Origin: Pleurotus ostreatus/Saccharomyces cerevisiae fusant | Taxonomy: Eukaryota; Opisthokonta | DNA: 48,161 bases | Assembly: GCA_024196135.1 (NCBI GenBank) | Contig: JAMQCK010000154.1 | Coordinates: forward strand, 1-48,161 | Reading direction: 5' to 3' | In this document: piece after piece, positions 40,175 through 48,161 of the stretch | How the letters are laid out: each line of letters opens with the position of its first letter | Position numbering within the stretch: position 1 is the first letter of the stretch | Notes under the pieces: generated by a model | The model's database searches: none | The model's input: the letters and a program-made list of their open reading frames with translations, nothing else | What the model was told of the DNA's origin: nothing | Translations under genes and position numbers: made by a program

Positions 40175-41251
40175 CTACGACTGTGGCGTTTCCTCCCCAG
40201 CTTCGAACGAGGCCAAGGACGGCGTCAAAGTTGCTCGCGGACGACCGGCGCGCTCACTTCTGCCTAACACATCAATCTCAAGCGCACGAGTCCTCACCAA
40301 CTCCGAGTTGAATCGCGCTCCCAGACCCCGATGCCCCGCAACCGAATCGATCTTCACGGCCTTGCCGAGCACTGCACGTGCGTGTACGAGGACCGCGGCG
40401 AGCGCAGCCACGGACGGAATGCAGTCGGTGAAGAAGTAATTTGAGACGTGACCGGTGGCAAAGACATATCGTCACAGAACCGCACCTCAATGTGAAGGAA
40501 GTTTGAGCGAAGTGCCACCGGAGAAGTGAAGAGACGGAGGAAGACTTGATGCGTACTGCCCGAGACGTTCAGAGACACAGACCGAGGGGAAGAGGGACTG
40601 GGTCACTCACAGCGCCAAAGGCGTATGTCGCCCCGATGGAGGACACTAGAGAAAATGAGTTGTACGACAAACTGGCGTCACGCGTGAGGATACCTATTGT
40701 CCCAATGAGCGAAAGCATTGGTCCTGCGGTGACTATCTTGGAGCGATTCCATACCACATGGAGTCGATGTATCTGCGCAGACTGAGCCTCTGATCCCGTA
40801 CTGCTCGAGAAAATGAAGGACTTACGACAAATGCATCCGAGACGACAATCGTTGCCTTGTGAAACGCCTCCCTTGCGACGCTGCTGGGGCTTGTCGAGTC
40901 TTCATAGAACGCGGAGGCTTGAAGACCACCGTGCCAAGTGATAAAAGCCTCGAAGGCACGTATGATGACACAGATCCAGTACTAAGAACCGTCAACATCG
41001 CGAGCGCGTGAGACGAGGGTTCAGTCACTCACCCCAGTGATCATGGCGGAAAGCAAGATAAGCCCCGCAAGGAGCGCACGATTCTTCCTGCGCTCCGCTC
41101 CCTTGGTGTTAAGGAGTAGATATCCCATGGCGGCGACGAGCAATGCGTATAGCCCAAGGAGGACCGACTGCACTGCAAGTCTGGCGAGTTTCATCTGCGC
41201 TTGCGATCCTTCGTGCGAGTTGGCGGTCGTCGAGCACGATAAGTCGTCCAT
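40175..41251 (-). pseudogene. A-family copy (A4) with internal deletion
   Basis: Exons 1-4 are intact (41033-41251, 40826-40981, 40694-40772, 40611-40645). They carry QMKLARLAVQSVLLGLYA, RAFEAFITWHGG and the usual exon sizes of 156, 79 and 35 nt. A shortened exon 5 (acceptor catcaag, ending about 40491) still reads RWHFAQTSFTL. Immediately after it the DNA jumps to the middle of the family's last exon (HVSNYFFTDCIPSVAALAA, open to 40175). Exons 6-8 and the start of exon 9, with the NIYCTG and MAESAA regions, are missing, and the two parts are in different frames. Reading on from exon 5 gives a foreign tail ending near 40278. Four or so helices could still be made, but the gene is best seen as a decaying copy. 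Confidence 0.8.
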
Positions 41252-42120
41252 GGAGAGGAAGAAGCGAATGATGAGACTTGCTGGAGAAAGCACTTTTGAA
41301 GCGTTAGCGAGGCGGGTTTTATGCGAGGAAAACGAGGAACATACGCCAGCAGTTGAAGGTCGATGTAGATATTCGGAACTACCCGTCAAGATTGTAGAGT
41401 CCGATATATCTCGGCTATGCGGATGTATCACTGACCAGCGCGTAGCCATTGTCGAGACTAGTACACGACCTAAAACTGTGTTTTTTACATCGTAAGGAGC
41501 ATACATTCGTCAGCAAGAGCGGCAGATTATCACGGGAGGCTAGGAGCGACGCACATAGGTACTAAATATGACAGTCATAGGTCAATTATAGGGTGAGGAA
41601 ACCCGCTCGCAGCAGTGGACCAGTTCTTCAGGACTGATAATCACGGCAACTTGGTCGCGGGCTCGCGATGTTCGCAGCTCCGCTTCTCGCGAGCAGCCTG
41701 CAAGGAGCATCTTCTACTTTCTAAGCGGCGCCGTGGCGCCAGGAGCGAGTAGGTTCGTATACAGAGAGATCTGGAGAAGCGCCAAACGACACGGTGGTCG
41801 AGGACAAGCAGCGCTGCGGACCGATCCGAGCTTCGGAAGCAACTCGGCAGGTGCCGACGTCTGACCACGTGATGTTCGACTTTCCTGGGGGCCGACGCTG
41901 ACAGTCAAGAGATCATTTCGCAGCCCATGAAGATGTACGAAGCGTACTAAATCTCAATAGATACTTGTGTAGAAAATAAAACAACGCAAGACGGATTATG
42001 ATAGAATTATCGCGTACATGCAACGCGAGGTACGCGACCTACGTCTCCGAAACCGACTCGCCACGGCAATGAGCACTCATCCAGAGTCGAAACTGAAGGA
42101 CCTCCGCTGTGCTCAGACTC
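41252..42120. other. Intergenic, nothing recognised
   Basis: Upstream of A4 and downstream of A5. Short frames only. An AT-rich patch around 41930-42010 may mark transcript ends. Confidence 0.4.
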
Positions 42121-43443
42121 TCAACTCTGAGAAGCCCTCCTAAGCCTGACTTCACTTCGATTCGACTCGGCCAGTTCACTGCTCGACGCGTCCTTGGATG
42201 CCTCCTCTTGTTGCCTTGTTAGAATCGCGCGCGCGTGGACGAGCACAGCAGCAAGCGCGGCGGCCGGCGGTATGCAGTCATAGATGAAGTAGCTGGAGAC
42301 GTGGTTGACGCCGTAGGAGACCTGGTAAGCGAGAACGACGGAGCTGGTGGAACGCATGGCGTTAGTGCTAAGGAAGAAACCAGAAAAGACACGCATACGT
42401 GTACAGCGCGGCGCTCTCTGCCATGAGAGCGACGACGGACTAATATATAGCTTATTACGGCTTCAAGCTAGGAACATGCGACGCACTCACCATGATGGAT
42501 GTACCGAGAGCGAACTCAGGTGTACGCCAATGGGCGCGTCCGATACGCCAGATGATCATTCCTGAGGGGCGTGGGTGTCAGAATACAGAAGAAGATCGAG
42601 AGAGGCATGCATACCTGTGCAATAGATGTTGGTACTGCCAATAGTAAGGAGACCAGCAAGCAATCGATACTCGAAGGTGACCAAACCTGATCGTCCAAGC
42701 CAGTTGAGCCATTTTCCAGAAATGAAGGGCCTTGAGCGAGTCGGGTTCCAAGGCATCGTACTTGAAGGCTTTGTTAGTTATGGGGCAGAAAAAAGAAAGA
42801 GCATAGACTCACCGTAGCGTACGCATGCGCCGTTCCCAAAGCCGAGACTAAGGAAGATGATGAGATCGCGATTTGCTTCCCAAGACGTCGCTTACCGGCC
42901 AGCCCTGCCAGAGTGATGGCGGGCACAATGATGACCCGCCTTTGGTGGTCATGTACGACCCAAAGTCGCGAGATCTGTGCGTTCTGATGAGTGATTCGCG
43001 AGCGTGTACAAAGCTAACCGAAATTCTGACCACGAACAAATCAGCGACCACGATGGTCGCGCTATGAAAGGCAGACCTCGTCACCTCGCTCGCCCCCGTG
43101 TCCGAGTAGTAGAACCACGACGCATGCGTCCCGCCTTCCCAGAACACGAAGGCCTTGAAGCAGCGGGCAATGATGCACGTCCATTCCTGCATATGGCGGG
43201 TCAGCTCTGCGTACGCGATGCAGATTCGTGCATACTCACGCCGAGCACCGCGATGGACAGCACGGCCATGCCTACAATGAGCCAGCGTCGGGCCTGTCGT
43301 TCCATACGCTTCTCGGTCTTGGGTGTCGCGCGACGAGATAGCAAACAAATCATGGCCATAACGAGAGTAACATAAATTCCCATCAAGATCGACTGAGCGA
43401 CCAGTCCCGCGAGTTCCATCCGCGCCGATAAGCCTACAGGCAT
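42121..43443 (-). CDS. A-family multi-pass membrane protein (A5)
   Basis: Nine exons in phase, 300 residues: 43240-43443, 43031-43186, 42896-42974, 42813-42847, 42687-42760, 42615-42634, 42491-42561, 42399-42439 and 42121-42343. The first eight have exactly the A1/A3 lengths. Landmarks: RMELAGLVAQSILMGIYV, CFKAFVFWEGG, RLWVVHDHQRR, NIYCTG, MIIWRIGRAHWR, MAESAALYT and YFIYDCIPPAAALAAVL. It is the shortest member because its tail after the last helix is only about 35 residues (ending RRASQS). It is closest to A3 in sequence (for example GTH/GTR-ASWFYY/YWFYF and TGASEVTRSAFHSAT), and both carry the same duplicated upstream block. The function is unknown. Confidence 0.9.
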
Positions 43444-43519
43444 GGTCTTCTCGCTTTTCACCGAGGTTGCCGACGTCGACGACGAGATTGGGGCGGCACG
43501 GACTGAGAACCACGACAGT

Positions 43520-44120
43520 ATGTCAGATCCGGACCAAGGACTTGCGCGTTATAGCCTAGTCGGCGATGCACTCGAGCGGTGAAGATTCATGAAGGCCAGG
43601 GACCTGCGGCTCCGATACCGAATGGGCTTGTATAGCCGGTAGAGATGAGGAATACCGACTCACCTGCTCAAGTAGATGTGGAAAACAGGACCCTGGCTCC
43701 GGTGAGTGTTGCCTCTCCGTGGATCGTATGGTCGGAAATGAACTCGTAATACCGGTGGCTTTGAACAAGCACCGCTGTAGTAAGCGAGAGAGAGGCGGAA
43801 ACCACGCTCGCCGACTAGGTCCAGTACATGAGGTCAAGGGAGAGGCACTTGTCTTCTAAAAGGAATAAGAGTTCTCGACGTTGCTCAAGGTCGTCAGCTT
43901 GAGCATTCCTCAGTTCGTTAACGGTGCGGGCAAGGTACGCTCTTTGAAGAGCATATTTCCCATGACGAGATAGCCTCGCGGGGGCGATATAGCGTCGAGA
44001 GCGGCCGGGTACGTACTGAAAGCCAGTCTACAGAGGGTGGAGTGCGAGCCATAGAAAGGCGGTGCCTCCGAACTCGTCGGTGCGCACGTCGGCGATGGTG
44101 AGATCCCTTCATTGTTGATG
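43520..44120. repeat. Segmental duplication, copy 2 (upstream of A5)
   Basis: Counterpart of 39,150-39,800. It includes gacttgcgcgttata, ctcgagcggt and gactcacctgct in the same order and the minus-strand tract IADVRTDEFGGTAFLWLAL. An in-frame stop within a related minus-strand tract (tag before SASVVSASLSLTTAVL) indicates that the companion gene is broken here. From 44,121 to the tRNA at 44,426 I see nothing. Confidence 0.7.
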
Positions 44121-44400
44121 GATGGCTGGTCGACAAGCACACGAAAGCGAGATAAGGTCAATGGAGACTTCGCTCGACGGCAGCGTGGGCGCGAGCTGAC
44201 GAGACAGCCCAAGGGTCGGCCAACCGATGAGAACTCAGGTCAAAAACTTGGCTTACCCGGCATTTGCCGACGGTAAGCTTTGTCATTTGTGGCGTAAAGC
44301 CGTTATGGTAAGCAGCAGGGGGGCGCTGCGACAAAGGTGGTGTTCAAACAAGATATAAGCATCGAGGGATATCATAAGCGTAAATATGGAAAGACAAGGG

Positions 44401-44406
44401 AAAAAA
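44401..44406 (-). terminator. Polymerase III T6 terminator (minus strand)
   Basis: Six A's on the plus strand, i.e. T6 on the minus strand, 19 nt past the 3' end of the minus-strand tRNA-Arg. Confidence 0.65.
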
Positions 44407-44425
44407 GATTGGATTGCCTCGTATT

Positions 44426-44502
44426 GACCACCGCAGGGGTCGAACCTGCAATCTCCTGATTACCAATCGTAGTCAGACGCGTTGCCATTACGCCAGGCGG
44501 CC
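44426..44502 (-). tRNA. tRNA-Arg(ACG) with a 6-nt intron
   Basis: The exons are identical to the other three copies, with anticodon ACG. The intron is ttggta, one base shorter than in the other intact genes. All arms pair. It lies 244 bp beyond the stop of D3, on the same strand. Confidence 0.95.
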
Positions 44503-44745
44503 GATACGACACGGTTCTGCGTGCATAATAAGAGGAATGCGTGCATCGTGAGCTGACAAGAATACACGCCAGAAGACGCGAAGGTCAGCACCGAGATACC
44601 GTATGTGCAATTGAAGGATAACAGAACATGGGTTTGCTCCTCGCGCGAAAGTACAACATGAATTACAGTTCTATCAGTTGCTAGGGGATCAGAGCCCAGA
44701 CCATCGCCGAATAAGCGAACGTCACCTAAAGTCTCACCGGGGATC

Positions 44746-46364
44746 CTATGGACCCTCGTCTCCAGAGCTTCTTGCCCAATGAGAGCCCGCCCCATACACA
44801 CCCATCCCATTCGTCCCAGACGTGCCCATCCTGCTCGTCGCGACACCCTCCGTCCACGCCACGGTCGTAAACCGCGCCGTCTCGTCGACGGTGCTGAATA
44901 TCCCGACCGCTGCCTCGCCGTGTAGGTTGAGCATCATGCGTGAGAGGAGCGTGATGGAGAGGCTGCTGACGGCGGTGGCGAGCGTGCCTTTGAGGTAGGG
45001 CTAGTAAGCGGTTAGTATCGTGTACTCGGAACGACTGGATTGGTGGTGGTGATCGAAGAAGCGGGGGCAGAAGGTAGAGGAGGTACGCACGCCAGCCATC
45101 TGCGAGAATCTGATCAGCGAGAGGATGGCGAGGATAACCGAGGAAGAACGCACGTAGTAGGTCAAGACATTTGCTAGGTTCGATATCAAGAGGACGCTGC
45201 GCGAAGTAAAGAGGGAGAGAACAACAGGGGAGAGGGCGACGTACCCGAAGTACAGCGCGCCTACAATGTCGATGAGCTACACCAAAACAGGATACTAGCA
45301 GACCACGCACCATCACGTAGGAGTATCGAGACCAAAGGCGGCGCCTCCGGCTGGCGCACCGCCCGCGCCGTCTTTCCCGCCGTGAGTACGAAGACAATGA
45401 GGTCGTAGGCGAGCATGGTGAGCCAGATGATGGAGAGACCTTGCAGTATGACGGTCAATAGGTTTCCAGGCCAGCTATTCGAGGACGTACGATAAGCGCT
45501 GCCGAAAGGTTAGCTTGAACTTCGCGAAGGGCAGATCAGGGAAGACGACGTACTCTGCCTCCGGAGTGTACACCAAGCATTTGACGACGGCAGGTTCGGC
45601 GGCGGAGGATTGCCCAAAAAGAGCCCACCCCGCGAGCGCTATGCCGACAGCTGCATAGGACAGAAGCCCCGCAAGTACGCGTCGGTCGCGGGAGAAGACA
45701 GCGTATACGCGTATGAGCATGAGCACTGGCAGAAGTGGGTAAGCGCATTGAAGCGAAGCGGCAGGACTTGGTGAAGTGGGCACGGAGAGAACATAGCTAC
45801 TCACTGCTCACGATGATTTGCGTCACGACGATGTAGATCTCGCGGAAGAGGTTGACTGACTGACATCTGCAGTCGTCGTTGGCGGACGGCGAAGAAAACG
45901 TCAGGACCTGGACGCGCACCGAGCACAGGACTACTCACGTCTCCCTCGGCATCGCGCAGAAGTTGAGCACCGTGACGGTGACACCGCCGAAAAAGCCAAA
46001 GTACCTGTTGAGAAGGAAAAGATAGGATCCGCGGGTCTTGGGGCGACGCCAGATGCGAGTGATCTCGGGCACTGCAATGCGAAAGTCAGGGACGAAGACA
46101 GATGGTTGAGTGACGAGACGATGAAGGGAAGAAGGTAGAGGACGGAGGACGGGAGAAGGCATACGGTAGGCCGCCACACTTGTATAACAGAGAATATACG
46201 CACCGAATGTGATAGCATGGTCATAAAACAGGACCGTAACGCCGAGGAGGTGGCAAACATCGGCCAAAAACCTGTCGAATAGGCGGGATAGCCATCAAAA
46301 CTACAGAACCATCTTACAGATCAGTAACTCACGCAGAATCTGCAATCAAGCGCTCGTCATGCAT
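44746..46364 (-). CDS. DUF6533 multi-pass membrane protein (D3)
   Basis: Eleven exons in phase, 308 residues: 46333-46364, 46204-46271, 45939-46071, 45805-45866, 45554-45725, 45491-45498, 45311-45439, 45245-45260, 45154-45196, 45091-45099 and 44746-45000. The DUF6533 signature is VLFYDHAITFVPEITRIW. Other segments: LNRYFGFFGGVTVTVLNF, IYIVVTQIIVSMLMLIRVY, WLTMLAYDLIVFVLTAGKT and ITLLSRMMLNLHGEA. It shares the 8-nt, 16-nt, 43-nt and 9-nt exons with D1. It lacks three introns of the paralogues: before the W-A-L-F segment, before the last helix, and beside the two-base exon, whose bases (AC) here end the 133-nt exon. The C-terminal tail is Gly/Thr-rich. The function is unknown. Confidence 0.9.
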
Positions 46365-47149
46365 GTATCCCTGCTCGAAGCTCGTAAGGGTGTCGTCGGG
46401 GAGTGTCCGCCCTGCGGAAGGACGTCGAGGGAGAAGACAAGTCGTGAGCGCGCTTTCCGCCTCCACCTTCCCAATTCTGCCACATGCGCCCGTCGTGGGC
46501 ATCAGAGTCCTCGACGATGGCTCCGCATATTTGCGCGGTTCATCAGGAGAAGCAGGTGTTGACAAGGATCTGCCTTTAGTCGGCGTAACGGGGAACAAGC
46601 GGAGGATTGATGTGATGGGGCGCGTGGGACGATCAATCATCCACGCGAGGGGATGGGCCGGATGCGGGCCGCGCCTTGTATCTGACTCTCATGAAGGCCC
46701 AACGTAGGGCAAGCCCGGTCTCTGGAGACCCGAACCCGGACACCGCTCGATCTCTGAAGTCTTCGTGCTCGTCGGTGGGGATTGTCTTCCGTGATCGTTT
46801 ACCCCGACGAGCTTACTATAGCGCCTCCGATGCGCGCGGTTCCGGGATGACCAGCCACTGCTCAGGCTCCAGATCGCTATAAAAGGTCTTATCGCGTACT
46901 ACTGCTCCTAACTCTCGAGCCACGGCTTTGAGGGTATCCCTTCATAAGCGGTAGAAGGCGGTGCGTTTCCTTCCCTTCCATGCTCAGGTTGATCCTTCTA
47001 TAGACCTCCTTTTCAAGCTCCTTATCTGATACCTCGGCGCCCCAGCTCCCTGATATTGAGCGCGCATCGCCCTATATAGTGTGCCTTTGTGATGAATGCG
47101 AATGCCTTCGCGGTGTGTTGGCACCTGGAAAAGCCGTTCACCCCTCGCC
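46365..47149. other. Divergent intergenic region between D3 and A6
   Basis: No gene is supported. A tataaaa at 46878-46884 and a tatatag near 47075 resemble the element nearer A6. The short motif ctatatagtgt occurs twice (about 47073 and 47149), suggesting a small duplication in the A6 promoter. Confidence 0.45.
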
Positions 47150-47156
47150 TATATAG
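47150..47156 (+). promoter_or_regulatory. TATA-like element before A6
   Basis: tatatag lies 45-51 bp before the ATG at 47201. An identical core 75 bp further upstream repeats the context. This is positional inference. Confidence 0.45.
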
Positions 47157-47200
47157 TGTCGCGCGAGCTCGCCGTCCTCTCGACACACCAACCGCCCGCG

Positions 47201-48161
47201 ATGTCAACGCATGATGTGAACTCGTACTATAAGTTCGAGCCCGACGGTAGGAAACCCCTCATGAAGCTCGCCGGGCTCGCCGTACAATCCCTTCTCTTCG
47301 GAATATTCATCACTATGGTCTTCGCGATGTTGTACTTGCTAAGCCGTCGTCCACCACCGCGGCAGAGTAGTGTACTCGAACGCCCTGTCAACTCATGGCT
47401 CATATTTGGCCTGACGATCCTCGCCGTCACCGCCACAGGCGTAAGTCGATTTTTTGTTTCCTTGCGCCCTCCACTCACTGTCTGACTGCAACTTGCAGCA
47501 CTGGATCACTATCGTCGTCCGAGCCTTCGAGGCTTTCATCTTTTGGCATGGCGGCCACATGGCCTTCTCGTATTACGCGGGACCGGCAAGGTCTGGAATA
47601 GTGAAATTTGCATTCCATGGCGCGACGAGCATCATTGCGGACACCTTCGTCGTGAGTTTTCGCGCCGATATGCTGCATCGACCCCTTTATACTCACCCAA
47701 CCTTGCAGATATCCCGACTCTACGTCATATGGGGCTACCGCAAGTCAGTGGTCGTCGCGCCGCTCTTATCCCTCCTTGGGTTCACTAGTGAGTCGTCGCT
47801 GAATGCAGCCGAAGATCCGGCTCATGATTCGGTACGAACACAGCGTCATGTATTGGGTGCGCATACGCATATGGCGTGGTACGTGCGCTGGGGCGCGAGC
47901 AGAAAGTGTAGCATACTAACCGCCCCGCACAAAGTATGACAGGTCAGATCCAGAGACGCTCGTAGCCCTCCATCGCTGGAGGCTTTCGTATTCGGTCTGC
48001 ACCATCTGGTACGTGAAAATCGCTTCTGGTCTCGCTCGTAATCTTAATTTTCATGCGAAGTACCACCGCCTACTGTACCGGTGAGTAGGCGACTGCCTCT
48101 GCCGCGCTCTTGCATGCTAAAAAGGGTTGTACTTGCAGCCATGATTGTCTGGCACATCTGG
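47201..48161 (+). CDS. A-family multi-pass membrane protein (A6), truncated by the window end
   Basis: Visible exons: 47201-47440, 47499-47651, 47709-47787, 47844-47878, 47935-48008, 48061-48080 and 48139 to the edge. Start MSTHDVNSYYKF, then LMKLAGLAVQSLLFGIFI, RAFEAFIFWHGG, RLYVIWGYRKS, AYAYG, LHRWRLSYSVCTIW, AYCTG and MIVWHIW. Exons 3-6 (79, 35, 74, 20 nt) equal the family; exon 2 is one codon shorter (153). Two more exons are expected beyond the window (family 41 nt plus a last exon with NYFF.DCIPP). It is on the plus strand like A1, opposite to A2-A5. The function is unknown. Confidence 0.9.

Noticed and set aside
40491..40577. Frameshift in exon 5 of A4
   Set aside because: Using the acceptor catcaag eleven bases further on restores the frame, so only the later deletion of exons 6-8 is counted as damage.

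Overview
The window looks like nuclear DNA of a filamentous basidiomycete, most likely an Agaricomycete. Genes are cut by many introns of about 47-60 nt with CTNAC/CTGAC-type branch points. They include protein families typical of mushroom-forming fungi: DUF6533 membrane proteins, a Kre9/Knh1-like GPI protein, a NACHT-ankyrin receptor and a cyclophilin A. All gene models below were assembled by hand from splice sites and reading-frame phase; none is backed by transcripts.

Layout. 1-6,000 is minisatellite-rich. It holds the 3' part of a Kre9/Knh1-like GPI-anchored wall protein whose introns are swollen by tandem repeats, then a tRNA-Arg(ACG) gene split by about 610 bp in its anticodon-loop intron, then more minisatellites. 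7.5-18.3 kb holds an unrecognised Ser/Pro-rich protein, a fungal NLR (N-terminal helical domain, NACHT, ankyrin repeats), a small unknown protein, a second tRNA-Arg, a single-pass membrane protein and a tandem pair of unknown helical proteins. 18.3-21.4 kb has no gene I can support.

From 21.4 kb to the right edge the region is dominated by multi-pass membrane proteins. There is one member of a seven-TM-like family (21.4 kb). There are three DUF6533 genes (23.4, 35.1 and 44.7 kb; here D1, D2, D3). There are six members of another multi-pass family (25.7, 30.8, 37.6, 40.2, 42.1 and 47.2 kb; here A1-A6). The two main families alternate along the DNA and sit on both strands. A4 is a pseudogene or fragment with an internal deletion, and A6 runs off the window. 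Cyclophilin A (28.7 kb), two small unknown proteins and two more tRNA-Arg(ACG) genes lie between them.

How the genes may work together. No pathway is evident. The right half reads as a recently expanding membrane-protein array: exon lengths are nearly invariant within each family, the upstream DNA of A3 and A5 is duplicated, and one copy is decaying. Receptor-like or sensing roles would be speculation. The most unusual structural signals are the interrupted tRNA gene and what appear to be two-nucleotide exons in D1 and D2. In D3 the same two bases are fused to the preceding exon, which supports the reading.
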